From Methanoculleus caldifontis (GTDB lineage: Archaea > Halobacteriota > Methanomicrobia > Methanomicrobiales > Methanoculleaceae), in the NCBI RefSeq assembly GCF_032842345.1, contig NZ_WBKO01000001.1, positions 248,001 through 312,000 on the forward strand: 64,000 nucleotides of DNA, read 5' to 3'. This document shows, piece by piece, positions 1 through 8,094 of the stretch (position 1 is its first letter; each line of letters starts with the position of its first letter). The notes under the pieces were generated by a model. The model did not search any database and was not told the origin of the DNA. It saw only the letters and a list, made by a program, of their open reading frames with translations. The position numbers and the translations under genes were made by a program.

Positions 1-377
1 TTATCCCGGTTCCTCTCGGCCTCCGCGATCTCCGGCGCATATCTCGCATACAGCCCGCCCCAGTCGACGCCGCGCCACTCCGTGAAGGCGTAACGCTCTT
101 CCATGTAGGCGCACGTCTCGCGGAAGGCGTCGCTCCAGGACATATTGCTGAAGTCGGGGACCTCTTCCGTCAGGTTGGCTATGATGGGCGCGTAAGACGC
201 CATCATCTCCTCGTCGTAGGCCGTCTCGTTGTTTCGCTCGAACGGGATGGAGGCGTCCGCCCATACCATCCCGCACGAGTCGGTGTAGAGGCCAGCGGAT
301 GCCGGCGCCACGAGAATGAGGAGCAGGAAGAGGACGGTCATCCCGGCCACCGTCCGGCTCAAAGGTTCGGTAAACAT
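1..377 (-). CDS. S41-family peptidase, N-terminal part (runs off the window)
   Basis: The ATG lies at 375-377 on the minus strand and the frame stays open to base 1, so only about 125 residues are visible. Residues about 12-29 form a signal peptide (hydrophobic run ending in PASAG), so the protein is exported. The following part, with the pattern YAFTEWRGVDWGGLYARY near residues 95-112, resembles the N-terminal region that precedes the catalytic domain in S41 (C-terminal-processing/tricorn-like) serine peptidases. The catalytic domain is outside the window, so the family call rests only on this lead region. It is the last gene of the minus-strand run that includes the CPBP protease upstream. 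Confidence 0.6.
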   Translation of the reverse strand, partial: MFTEPLSRTVAGMTVLFLLLILVAPASAGLYTDSCGMVWADASIPFERNNETAYDEEMMASYAPIIANLTEEVPDFSNMSWSDAFRETCAYMEERYAFTEWRGVDWGGLYARYAPEIAEAERNRD

Positions 378-462
378 GATATTTCTCAGTGATTCATCTT
401 CTCCGGCGGAATTTGGCCTTTGCGTTTCCTTCCGGGAGGTGCAGCCCGGCACCTCTTCCCCG

Positions 463-1353
463 TCAGGACTGCAACGGTTCCCTGCCGGCCGCGGAGGGCG
501 ATCCCGCCCCTATTGACTCGACAATTCCCCGGAAATGCCAGCAGACCAGAGCAAGGAGGATGTAGACCGCCGCGGCCGCCCACCCGAACTCCCCGGTGAT
601 CATCACCGACTCCGGGGTCTCCATCGTGAGGAGCGGGTAGAACTGCTGGATGAAGTAGTTCCAGAACCCGTGGAAGAGGACGGCCGGAAGAATGCTCCCC
701 GACCGGAGACGGAGCCAGGCAAGGATGATCCCTGCGCCCATGACCGACGGGACGAAGACCGCGAGCGAGTACCAGAGCGGGCCCGCCCCGTGGTAGGTGG
801 AGAAGACGATCAGGGGGAAGTGCCACACGGCCCAGATGGCGCTGGAGAGGAGAGCGAGTTTCGTAAACCCCATGAACTTCGCCATCTCCGGGACGAGGAG
901 CCCGCGCCACCCGATCTCCTCTCCTGCGGCAGCGAAGAGGCTGAAGACGATCGAGACGAGAAAGACCGGGATGAATCCCGTGCTGAAGACCATTGCAGCC
1001 CCCTCATGATTAAACGACCCGATCCCGGTCGCCCAGACCGGGCCGAATATCAGGAGGCCGACGAGGATGGGGAGGAAGGCTGCGACCGCCAGCCACCGGC
1101 CCTCTCCCACCCGGAACCCGAATCCCCCCGGGTTACGCTGGAAGTAGAGCCGCGTTACGACGGCGGCGATGCCCGGACACCACATCGTGAAGACGGTGGA
1201 GAGGAGAAGCGCCTCCACCGCCGTGCTCCGGGTCGTAAAGAGCCAGCCGATACTGCTCAGGGCAAACGCAAGCACCAGAAAGACGATGACTTCCCGTCGC
1301 GCCGTCGACGGAGAGCGGGGGTCGTAAGGGTGCCCAGGAGCGGGGGATCTCAT
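463..1353 (-). CDS. CPBP-family intramembrane metalloprotease
   Basis: A 296-residue polytopic membrane protein. It carries the three CPBP (Rce1/Abi) motifs in order: EEIGWRG at about residue 145, a histidine in WHFPL about 35 residues later, and HGFWN near residue 230. These Glu and His residues form the metal site inside the membrane in this family, which cleaves CaaX-type or other membrane substrates. About eight hydrophobic segments are visible, the first beginning near residue 22. The ATG at 1351-1353 is the only clear start before the first membrane segment. The substrate is unknown; bacterial relatives act in bacteriocin immunity or membrane-protein processing, which cannot be inferred here. 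Confidence 0.85.
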   Translation of the reverse strand: MRSPAPGHPYDPRSPSTARREVIVFLVLAFALSSIGWLFTTRSTAVEALLLSTVFTMWCPGIAAVVTRLYFQRNPGGFGFRVGEGRWLAVAAFLPILVGLLIFGPVWATGIGSFNHEGAAMVFSTGFIPVFLVSIVFSLFAAAGEEIGWRGLLVPEMAKFMGFTKLALLSSAIWAVWHFPLIVFSTYHGAGPLWYSLAVFVPSVMGAGIILAWLRLRSGSILPAVLFHGFWNYFIQQFYPLLTMETPESVMITGEFGWAAAAVYILLALVCWHFRGIVESIGAGSPSAAGREPLQS

Positions 1354-1474
1354 GAATCACCGTCTCACGTGCGGGGCAATATACCTGCAGGTTTTGTTCC
1401 CGTCCGGTGTGCGCGTTCGCGGGCAAAAGGCGGCTGCCGGACGGTAGGAGTGCCCAACAGCGGAATTGTGAGGG

Positions 1475-1942
1475 CTATCGGCCGCTCGGCGGCGGATACG
1501 CGACGAGCCCCTCCTTGACGCCCCGGACAAACCCGGCCTTCTCGTAGAGCCGGAAGACGTTCGGGTCTTGCCGGCCGGTCAGGAGCATCACCTTGTAGCA
1601 GCCCTGCTCCCACGCATGGTCCAGCACATGGGCGAGGAGCGCCGTGCCGAACCCCCGGTTCCGGTGCTCACGATGAGTCACGACGTTCTCGATGAGCCCG
1701 TAGGGCCGTGCGCCCCGCGTGAGGTTCGGAAGAATATGTAAGACGCAGGTGGAGACGGGCACGCCCCCGTATTCGAGGATGAAGAGACGGGTCCGGGGGT
1801 CGGCGAGGATCTCCTGCCAGGCCTTCCGGAGCGCATGGTCGCCGGCTTCCTCGTCGGCGTCGTGCATATGCGTATAGAGGGAGAGGACGGCGTCGAGGTC
1901 CTCGAAGACGGCCGGGCGAACGAGCGGGGTAGCGCTCTGCAT
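1475..1942 (-). CDS. GNAT-family N-acetyltransferase
   Basis: A 155-residue single-domain GCN5-related acetyltransferase. Visible signatures are the N-terminal LVRPAVFEDLDAV strand and helix, the acetyl-CoA pyrophosphate-binding motif HREHRNRGFGTALLAHVL (the R/Q-x-x-G-x-G/A loop as RNRGFG), and the C-terminal NVFRLYEKAGF motif. The same frame is open about 48 codons further upstream, but the family begins at MQSATPLVRP, so the ATG at 1940-1942 was chosen. The acceptor is unknown. It is a monocistronic minus-strand gene between the Feo cluster and the CPBP protease. Confidence 0.85.
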   Translation of the reverse strand: MQSATPLVRPAVFEDLDAVLSLYTHMHDADEEAGDHALRKAWQEILADPRTRLFILEYGGVPVSTCVLHILPNLTRGARPYGLIENVVTHREHRNRGFGTALLAHVLDHAWEQGCYKVMLLTGRQDPNVFRLYEKAGFVRGVKEGLVAYPPPSGR

Positions 1943-1980
1943 ATACCCCAATCGACCATTCCGGTAATCTTCTTTTGGTT

Positions 1981-2268
1981 TCACCGCCGGGGTTCCGCCC
2001 CCGCGAGCCGCCTCCCCTTCTCCGTCAGGGTATACCGCACGACCCCTGGAGAACCGGTCCCGCCGCACCCGGAGCACCCCGCACAACAGCAGGACGGCGC
2101 CGTTTCACCGGCCGGCTCCCCGCATTCCCCGCTCCGTTCGACGAAGCCGAGGCGTTCCATCATGAAGAGCCGCTCCGTGAGGGCATCCGGCGGCAGGTTC
2201 AGCTCGGCTGCAAGCAACGGGAGGATGAACCCCCCGTCCATGAGCCGCCGTGCTATCGTCAGGATCAT
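1981..2268 (-). CDS. FeoC-like winged-helix protein with a Cys-rich segment
   Basis: A 95-residue protein whose first half reads as a winged helix (MILTIARRLMDGG, then a helix pair ending MMERLGFVE), followed by a cysteine-dense loop (SCCCAGCSGCGG) and a final wing strand. FeoC proteins combine a winged helix with a Cys cluster that can hold an Fe-S centre and modulate FeoB. Its ATG overlaps the stop of the preceding membrane protein gene (ATGA at 2265-2268), so the two are translationally coupled. It is the last gene of the feoA-feoA-feoB operon. Assignment to FeoC is by architecture and position, not by clear sequence match. Confidence 0.6.
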   Translation of the reverse strand: MILTIARRLMDGGFILPLLAAELNLPPDALTERLFMMERLGFVERSGECGEPAGETAPSCCCAGCSGCGGTGSPGVVRYTLTEKGRRLAGAEPRR

Positions 2269-2699
2269 GCCGCCGAAAGCCCCCGGAAGAACGCCCTCTC
2301 CCACGCCAGGAATCCGGCGGCCCCGATGACCCCGAGGTAGAGGAGGTGGCTCACCAGATCCGCGGCCGACCACTCGGCCCACTCCCCGACGAGATAGGCG
2401 TCGATCCCCGCCGCACCGAGGGCGAGGAGGTCCACGAGCCCGAACGCGACCGAGAGGAGGATCCCGACGGAGACGAAGATCGCACCCTCCCCGGCGCCTG
2501 CAGAGAACTTCCGGACGCCGGCGACGAAGACGGCCCCGACCACGAGGAGGACGAACCCACCGAAGGGGTCGCCCGTGAGGGAGAGGAACTCGAGACCGGG
2601 GATGGGGCCGACGACGGCCCGGATTACCTGGAGAGAGCCGGCGGCAAGATAGAGTGCGCCGAGCGCCGCTCCGAAGATCAACTTCGCTGTATCGCTCAT
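2265..2699 (-). CDS. Hypothetical four-helix membrane protein of the feo operon
   Basis: 144 residues with four predicted membrane helices (about residues 5-28, 45-65, 73-95 and 113-133). It starts one base after the feoB stop (ATG at 2697-2699) and ends in an ATGA overlap with the FeoC-like gene, so it is firmly inside the iron operon. I recognise no family motif. Possible roles are an accessory subunit of the FeoB transporter or a membrane partner of the FeoC-like regulator; both are inferred from position only. Confidence 0.7.
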   Translation of the reverse strand: MSDTAKLIFGAALGALYLAAGSLQVIRAVVGPIPGLEFLSLTGDPFGGFVLLVVGAVFVAGVRKFSAGAGEGAIFVSVGILLSVAFGLVDLLALGAAGIDAYLVGEWAEWSAADLVSHLLYLGVIGAAGFLAWERAFFRGLSAA

Positions 2700-2700
2700 A

Positions 2701-4692
2701 TTACATGCCTCCCATGAAGAGCCCGGCAGCGTGCCCGACGATGAACGCCAGCAGCCAGGCGACGGCGAGACCGTAGGCTACCGAGAACCCGGTCCACCGC
2801 CACGACCCGGTCTCCTTCCTGATGACGCCGAGCGCCGCGACACACGGGGTATACAGCAGCACGAAGACCATCAGGGCGAGGGCCGTTGCCGCCGAGAGAG
2901 ACGGGTCGGCAAGGAGGGCCGTCGGAAGCGTCTCTTCCCCGGCCCCGTAGAGGGTGCCGAGCGACCCGACGACGATCTCTTTTGCGATGAACCCGAATAT
3001 CAGGGCGACCGCGACCTTCCAGTCGAATCCGAGCGGCGCCACCAGCGGCTCGATAACGTGGCCGATCATGCCCGCGAAACTCTCCGCGCTCCCGTACTCG
3101 ACGCCGAACGGGAACGAGGCGAGGATCCAGACAACCAGGACGCCGGCAAGGATGATCGTACCTGCCTTTCTGACGTACATCGACCCCCGGCTCCACATAT
3201 GGAGGAGAGCCGTCATCGGCGTGGGGATCCGGTAAGGCGGCATCTCCATGACGAACGGCGAAGCTTCTCCGGGGAGGATGGTGCTCCTGAAGAGCTTCGC
3301 GGAAGCGATCGCGACGGCGATCCCGAGGATGTAGAGGAAGAAGACCACGCTCCCCGCCTGCTCCGGGAAGAAGACCCCCGCGAAGAGGATGTACACCGGC
3401 AGCCTCGCGCTGCAGGACATGAACGGATTTACGAGGATCGTGAGCAGCCGGTCGTTCTCGCCCTCGATCGACCGTGTCGCCATGATCGCGGGGACGTTGC
3501 ACCCGAACCCGACGAGCATCGGGACGAACGCCTTTCCGGGCAGGCCGAGGGCGTAGAGGGGCCGGTCCATGATGAACGCGGCACGTGCCAGGTAGCCGGA
3601 ATCTTCGAGGATCGCGAGGATCAGGAAGAGGATGAAGATGTTCGGGAGGAAGATCAGGACGGAACCGACGCCGCCGATGATCCCGTCGCCGAGGAGCGAA
3701 GCGAGCCAGACGGGCTCGATCGAGCCGGCCACGAACTCAGCGAGCCACGCGACGCCGGCATCGATCGCGGTCATAAAGGGGGCGGCGACCGTGAAGGTGA
3801 GCTGGAACGCTCCCCACATCAGGGCCAGGAAGATGGGGATCCCGAGGTAGCGGTCGGTGACGACGCGGTCGACCATATCCGAGGGGCTCATGCTCCCCGG
3901 ATCGCCTTTCCGGACCTGCGGCAGGATGGCGGCGATCGTCTCGTAGCGCCTGTCCGCCATCATGGCCTCGTACTCGTCGGTATCGATCCCGGAGAGGAAC
4001 TCCTCCACGCGGGCGGAGGCTGCGCCTCTTCTGACCTTTTCGAGGACGTTCTCGTCCCCTTCGAGGAGCTTGACCGCGAGCCAGCGGAGAGGATACCTCC
4101 CGGCGAGATCCGTATCGGCCGCGAGGGCATCGGCGAGGGAGGCGATCGCCATCTCCACGTCCTCGCCGTAGCCGACGGTATGCTCGTGGTGCGGCGAGGT
4201 CTCCGCCTCCCGGATCGCCGCGTCAAGGAGGTCCTGCAGCCCTTCGCCCCGGGTCCCGACCGTCCGCACGACCGGGATCTCGAGGAACGCCGAGAGCCTC
4301 TCGTGGTCGATCGCGTCGCCCCGCGCCTCGGCCGCGTCGACCATGTTCAGGGCGATGACCATCGGGGCGCCGAGCTCGGCAAGCTGCGTCGTCAGGTAGA
4401 GGTTCCGCTCCAGGTTCGTCGCGTCCACGACCTGGACGACGACATCGGGTTTCTCGTCGAGGATATAATCCCGCGCGACGACCTCGTCCGCCGAGTAGGC
4501 GGTCAGGCTGTAGGTCCCCGGGAGGTCGACGACCTCGAACTCGTGACCGCTGCGGCTGGCCCGCCCGGTCTTCTTCTCCACGGTCACGCCGGGCCAGTTC
4601 CCGACATGCTGCCGCGAGCCGGTGAGGGCGTTAAAGAGCGTCGTCTTGCCGACGTTCGGGTTGCCGGTGAGCGCAACCCGGATCTCCCTCAT
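2701..4692 (-). CDS. feoB: Ferrous iron transport protein B
   Basis: A 663-residue FeoB, the Fe(II) permease with an N-terminal G-domain. The G-domain shows G1 GNPNVGKTT, G3 DLPGTYSL and G4 NMVD, followed by a helical linker and a membrane part with two gate repeats, including GFGCNVPAIMATR and the Cys-containing segment NPFMSCSARLPVY. The ORF can be extended 7 codons upstream, but the ATG at 4690-4692 overlaps the upstream feoA stop in an ATGA junction, which supports it. It sits between two feoA genes and a small membrane protein plus a FeoC-like gene. Confidence 0.95.
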   Translation of the reverse strand: MREIRVALTGNPNVGKTTLFNALTGSRQHVGNWPGVTVEKKTGRASRSGHEFEVVDLPGTYSLTAYSADEVVARDYILDEKPDVVVQVVDATNLERNLYLTTQLAELGAPMVIALNMVDAAEARGDAIDHERLSAFLEIPVVRTVGTRGEGLQDLLDAAIREAETSPHHEHTVGYGEDVEMAIASLADALAADTDLAGRYPLRWLAVKLLEGDENVLEKVRRGAASARVEEFLSGIDTDEYEAMMADRRYETIAAILPQVRKGDPGSMSPSDMVDRVVTDRYLGIPIFLALMWGAFQLTFTVAAPFMTAIDAGVAWLAEFVAGSIEPVWLASLLGDGIIGGVGSVLIFLPNIFILFLILAILEDSGYLARAAFIMDRPLYALGLPGKAFVPMLVGFGCNVPAIMATRSIEGENDRLLTILVNPFMSCSARLPVYILFAGVFFPEQAGSVVFFLYILGIAVAIASAKLFRSTILPGEASPFVMEMPPYRIPTPMTALLHMWSRGSMYVRKAGTIILAGVLVVWILASFPFGVEYGSAESFAGMIGHVIEPLVAPLGFDWKVAVALIFGFIAKEIVVGSLGTLYGAGEETLPTALLADPSLSAATALALMVFVLLYTPCVAALGVIRKETGSWRWTGFSVAYGLAVAWLLAFIVGHAAGLFMGGM

Positions 4693-4934
4693 GACGCGGC
4701 CTCCCCGTTGCACCGGACGAGGATCTTCATCGCCGCGCCCTTTGACAGGGCATACCGGGCATCACCGACCGAGACGATGATCGAGCCCCGGTCCGCAGAC
4801 CTGACCGTCACCCGGGCGTCGGGGCAGAACCCCATCCCGAAGAGACGTGCCTGCATTCCTCTGCCGGCCCGGACTTCGGCGACCGCCCCACCGGTGCCGG
4901 GGGCAAGGAGAGCGAGCGGACAGACGCCGGCCAC
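4689..4934 (-). CDS. feoA: FeoA-domain protein (second copy)
   Basis: An 81-residue SH3-like FeoA domain: PLALLAPGTGGAVAEVRAG, then the family pattern LFGMGFCPDARVTV and a closing strand AMKILV. FeoA proteins bind the FeoB G-domain region and tune Fe(II) uptake. The most likely start is GTG at 4932-4934, which overlaps the stop of the upstream feoA as TAGTG; no ATG is available near the domain edge. The stop overlaps the feoB start. It is only distantly similar to the neighbouring FeoA, so the pair is not a recent duplication. Confidence 0.85.
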   Translation of the reverse strand: MAGVCPLALLAPGTGGAVAEVRAGRGMQARLFGMGFCPDARVTVRSADRGSIIVSVGDARYALSKGAAMKILVRCNGEAAS

Positions 4935-5200
4935 TATCTTCCCTCCGAAACGACCTCGATGAGGCTCGCCTCGGCACGCCGTAGCGAGAGGTGGTATCCC
5001 TTCACCAGGTATTCCGTAGGGTCGCCGAAGGGGGCGGCCCGGACGACCTCCACCTCCGCCCCAGAGACCACTCCCATGGCAAGCAAGCGCCTCCTGAGAG
5101 CCCCGGAGGCGCGGACGGCGACGACACGGCACCGGCACGCCGGACCGATACGATCGAGCGTGGTAACCGGCGTGCGATCCGTTGCATCTGATCTTTCCAT
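4934..5200 (-). CDS. feoA: FeoA-domain protein (first copy)
   Basis: An 88-residue FeoA domain with the typical core RRRLLAMGVVSGAEVEVVRAAPFGDPTEY and a closing SLRRAEASLIEV strand. The ATG at 5198-5200 begins MERSDATDR. It is the first gene of the five-gene minus-strand operon, so the promoter must lie in 5201-5461, the interval shared with the divergent acyl-CoA synthetase gene. The PFGDP segment is typical of full-length FeoA. Confidence 0.88.
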   Translation of the reverse strand: MERSDATDRTPVTTLDRIGPACRCRVVAVRASGALRRRLLAMGVVSGAEVEVVRAAPFGDPTEYLVKGYHLSLRRAEASLIEVVSEGR

Positions 5201-5461
5201 GGAGCAATCTCTCTTATTCGGCCGGTATAATCCCGCTCCGAAGAAATTCCGGATCCGGCAGGGGGAACAAAAGATTCTTCGGATTTTGTGCGGCCATCCG
5301 AAGATCCGGGGGAGAGCCCGGCACTCGCAGCCTTTTTTCTGCCTTTCGCCCGGCGAAGGCCGGCGGCCGCGATCGATCCCGTACCTCCGGGAGAACCTAT
5401 TTACAGCACTATGCACAAGCATATACATCAAAGCGCAACCCTGCGAGATGGAGCCCCCCCC

Positions 5462-7003
5462 ATGCCGAACTGCACCACGTTCCTCGATGCCAACGCCTGT
5501 AACCCCAATAAGATCGCTCTCGTCGTCCCTTCACGGGGAGAGTCTTACACCCGTGCCGACCTCCGGGACCGGGTCGCCCGGGCGGCAGGCGGCCTTCGTG
5601 CCCTCGGCATCGAGCGCGGGGAACGGGTCTGCATCTACCTGGACAGTTCGCCGGAGTACCTCATCACCTACCTTGCCCTCTGGCGGATCGGGGCCGTCGC
5701 GGTCCCGACGAACCGGGTATACAAGGAGAGCGAGGTCCTCTACGCCGTCCGGAACGCAGGGGCCGTCGCCGTCGTCACCGACGTCGAGGGGGCCGCCCTC
5801 GTCGGGGGCATCCGGGACCAGACACCGGCGCTCCGGCACATAATCGCCGTCGGCGGGGAGGCCGCGGACGCCGTCCCCTGGGAGAGCCTCCTGCTTGCAG
5901 AGCCCTGCCGCCGTGCCGTCCACTGCCGGTTCGACGACCTCTGCCAGATCCAGTACACCTCCGGCACCACGGGGAAACCCAAAGGCGCGATGCTCACCCA
6001 CGGGAACTGGATCGCGGCGATGGACGCCGAGCGGGACGTTCTTCGGATCACCGACGCCGACGTCTACCTCGGCATCTACCCGATGGGGCACGTCGGGGTG
6101 AGCTGGGGGATCGCCACCCTCCGGGCCGGCGGGACCTACGTCGTCATGGAACGGTTCGATCTCTCCCGCTACCTCGACCTCGCCCGCGAATACCGGGCCA
6201 CGATCGTCGCCGGGATGCCGCCGGTGATCCACTCCCTCGTGCAGACCCCGCCGGGGACCGAGACGGCGCTCGCCACCGCCCGGGCGATAATCAGCGGCGG
6301 CGGCCCCCTGACCCCCGGCGTCTGGAAACCCTTCCACGAGCGGTTCGGTATCCCCATCGTCAACGCCTACGGCCTCTCCGAGACGGTCGTCGTCGGGACC
6401 GGGACCGCCATCCGCCCGGAGCACTACTCGACCGCCGACGAGTTCCGGAGCGTCGGCACCCCGGTCGGGTTCTCCGAGGTGAAGATCGTGGATGCGAACG
6501 ACCCCGGACGGGAACTCGGCGCCGGCGAGGACGGGGAGATCGCCCTCCGCGGACCGGGGGTGGCGCTCGGCTACTGGCAGATGCCGGAGGAGACCGCCGC
6601 CGCCTTCCTCCCCGACGGCTGGTTCCTGACCGGCGACGTCGGCCACCTGGATAAGGACGGGATGTTGTACATCACCGACCGGAAGAAGGACATGATCGTC
6701 ATGTCGGGCTGGAAGGTCTACCCGACCGAGGTCGAGGACGTCCTCGTCCAGCACCCCGGCGTCCGCGACGCGGCGGTCTTCGGGTGCGTCGACGAGCACC
6801 GGGGCGAGGTCCCGGTGGCGGTGGTGGTCCCCGCCGGGAAGGACGTCGCCGCCGACGATATTCTCGCCTTCGCCCGCGAGCGCCTCGCCGGCTACAAGGT
6901 CCCCCGCCGGGTCATCCTGGCGGCCGAGCTCCCCCGGGTCAACGGGTGGAAACTCCTCCGGAAGCGTCTCCGGGAGGAGTATTGCGGCGCCGCCGGCGCG
7001 TAA
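5462..7003 (+). CDS. AMP-forming acyl-CoA synthetase (long-chain fatty-acid-CoA ligase type)
   Basis: A 513-residue ANL-superfamily adenylating enzyme that activates a carboxylate with ATP and transfers it to CoA. Motifs in order: the P-loop YTSGTTGKPKGAMLTHGNW (about residue 162), YGLSETVV, the hinge region GWFLTGDVGHLDKDGMLYITDR and DMIVMSGWKVYPTEVE, and the C-terminal catalytic lysine in PRVNGWKLLRKRL. The ATG at 5462 is preceded by GGAG eight bases upstream; the upstream ATG at 5411 has no comparable site. The acyl substrate cannot be read from sequence. A TATA-like GCATATACAT at about 5419 fits a promoter. Confidence 0.9.
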   Translation: MPNCTTFLDANACNPNKIALVVPSRGESYTRADLRDRVARAAGGLRALGIERGERVCIYLDSSPEYLITYLALWRIGAVAVPTNRVYKESEVLYAVRNAGAVAVVTDVEGAALVGGIRDQTPALRHIIAVGGEAADAVPWESLLLAEPCRRAVHCRFDDLCQIQYTSGTTGKPKGAMLTHGNWIAAMDAERDVLRITDADVYLGIYPMGHVGVSWGIATLRAGGTYVVMERFDLSRYLDLAREYRATIVAGMPPVIHSLVQTPPGTETALATARAIISGGGPLTPGVWKPFHERFGIPIVNAYGLSETVVVGTGTAIRPEHYSTADEFRSVGTPVGFSEVKIVDANDPGRELGAGEDGEIALRGPGVALGYWQMPEETAAAFLPDGWFLTGDVGHLDKDGMLYITDRKKDMIVMSGWKVYPTEVEDVLVQHPGVRDAAVFGCVDEHRGEVPVAVVVPAGKDVAADDILAFARERLAGYKVPRRVILAAELPRVNGWKLLRKRLREEYCGAAGA

Positions 7004-7019
7004 GAGTAGTTATTAAGGA

Positions 7020-7042
7020 GAGAGGAGCGTATAGATCCTCTC
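7020..7042. promoter_or_regulatory. 7-9-7 inverted repeat upstream of the KaiC-like gene
   Basis: GAGAGGA and TCCTCTC form a perfect inverted repeat with a 9-base loop, 25 bases before the GTG start at 7068 and 16 bases after the stop of the synthetase gene. It could be a hairpin in the mRNA end of the first gene or an operator for the second. Confidence 0.3.
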
Positions 7043-7067
7043 TGAGGATACATTCCGAGGTACACAC

Positions 7068-7652
7068 GTGGCAGACACCACCAGACGTTCGACAGGAATC
7101 GCGGGACTGGACCTCGCGCTCGGCGGGGGGTTCCCGCCGGGCGCCCGCATCGTCGTCTCAGGGTCCCCTCTGAGCGGCCTTGACCTCATGGCGCAGCAGT
7201 TCTGGCAGACAGGGAACGCGACGGGCGCCTACCTGATGATCGACGCCGTGCCGGGAGAGAAGATGATCGACGCACGGGGCATGGACGCCGCAGCGCTCGC
7301 CGGTGCGGTGCAGGGCGAACGGGTCGTCGTCGACTCCCTCTCCTCGCTGATCGCCGCCTGGGGGATCGATGCGGCCGTGAAGTTCGTCGTCGAGGATACC
7401 CGCGAGGCCGTCGAGGGAGGGGCAACCATCGTCTACCTCCTCTACAGCGATCTCCACACCCCACGCGAGGAGGCGCGGGTGATGCGTGCCGCCGAGATCT
7501 TCATCTCCCTCAGGCACCAGGTCCACGGCAACGAGTTCGAGCGGACGCTCGCGATCGAGAAACTACGAGACGGGAACGTGCCGTCGAGGGTGATCCCCTA
7601 CAACATCCTGGCAAAGGGCATCGAGCTCTCGACGACGAGCCGGGTGGTCTAG
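7068..7652 (+). CDS. KaiC/RadA-like ATPase-domain protein with degenerate Walker A
   Basis: A 194-residue single RecA-like domain of the archaeal KaiC/GvpD/RAD55 type. The lead TGIAGLDLALGGGFPPGARIVV is characteristic. The P-loop, which should read GxxxxGKT, is GSPLSGLD: the lysine is Leu and the following Thr is Asp. The Walker B strand ERVVVDSLSSL is kept, and the C-terminal RTLAIEKLRDG strand is family-typical. It may therefore bind nucleotide poorly or not at all and act as a regulatory or partner subunit (inference). The start is GTG at 7068 following an AGG-containing lead. Confidence 0.8.
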   Translation: MADTTRRSTGIAGLDLALGGGFPPGARIVVSGSPLSGLDLMAQQFWQTGNATGAYLMIDAVPGEKMIDARGMDAAALAGAVQGERVVVDSLSSLIAAWGIDAAVKFVVEDTREAVEGGATIVYLLYSDLHTPREEARVMRAAEIFISLRHQVHGNEFERTLAIEKLRDGNVPSRVIPYNILAKGIELSTTSRVV

Positions 7653-7681
7653 GCCGGACGCCCGGCCCGTTGTTCAAATAA

Positions 7682-7890
7682 GGGCTCTGTTGAAATGGTC
7701 TACACCCTCTAGAGAACACTCAGTTACGTGGAGAGGGTACTGGTGTGACCTCACGCGAAGCCGCGAAGGCGCGAAGCCTGAAATGGGTGTTGACAGCCTC
7801 TTTCGCGTTCTTCGCGGCTTCGCGTGAGTCAAGATGTATGGATAATCCTGCAATGGACTCGATCTCCGGGAGAGGGTTTCAACAGAGCCC
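7682..7890. mobile_element. Possible small non-autonomous element bounded by terminal inverted repeats
   Basis: GGGCTCTGTTGAAA at 7682-7695 is the exact reverse complement of TTTCAACAGAGCCC at 7877-7890. Just inside these ends ACACCCTCTAGAGA and GGGAGAGGG are also roughly inverted. The 209-bp interval has no coding potential and holds one arm pair of the GCGAAG palindromic repeats. CTCTGTTGAAA ends recall terminal repeats of some insertion sequences, but no target-site duplication is evident. Confidence 0.35.
7751..7828. repeat. GCGAAG-family palindromic repeat, unit 1
   Basis: The forward arm TCACGCGAAGCCGCGAAGG (7751-7769, extending to GCGCGAAG at 7776) pairs with the reverse arm at 7801-7828 (TTCTTCGCGGCTTCGCGTGA). 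About 24 bases lie between the arms, so the unit can fold into a long hairpin. The same arms recur at two more positions here and near 15.4 and 24.6 kb. Confidence 0.8.
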
Positions 7891-7901
7891 AAATAAGGTC
7901 A

Positions 7902-7966
7902 ACTCACGCGAAGGCCAGTAGAGGGGTATGCAACTCCCCTTCGCGGCTTCGCGTCTTTCGCGTGAG
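7902..7966. repeat. GCGAAG-family palindromic repeat, unit 2 (left arm truncated)
   Basis: The left arm is reduced to AACTCACGCGAAGG (7902-7915), while the right arm is complete at 7937-7966 (CTTCGCGGCTTCGCGTC then TTTCGCGTGAG). Only the outer part of the stem can therefore pair. Confidence 0.7.
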
Positions 7967-7991
7967 GCTGTACCCTTATCCTAATCAATTA

Positions 7992-8072
7992 ACTCACGCG
8001 AAGCCGCGAAGGGCGCGAAGAATGGTAGGCAGGTGTTGAATCTCCTTCGTGGCTTCGCGCCTTCGCGTGAGA
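7992..8072. repeat. GCGAAG-family palindromic repeat, unit 3
   Basis: The forward arm 7992-8020 (CTCACGCGAAGCCGCGAAGG followed by GCGCGAAG) faces the reverse arm 8044-8072 (CCTTCGTGGCTTCGCGCC then TTCGCGTGAGA). The unit lies 23 bases past the stop of the minus-strand methionine synthase gene, where it could act as a 3' hairpin. Confidence 0.8.
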
Positions 8073-8094
8073 CACTACAACGGACTATAACAGC

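Noticed and set aside
5288-5461. Longer N-terminus for the acyl-CoA synthetase
   Set aside because: The extra 58 codons have no similarity to the family and overlap the promoter region; ATG at 5462 has a GGAG site.
7751-8072. CRISPR array
   Set aside because: The repeated arms alternate in orientation and form hairpins, with irregular spacing and no same-orientation repeat-spacer pattern.
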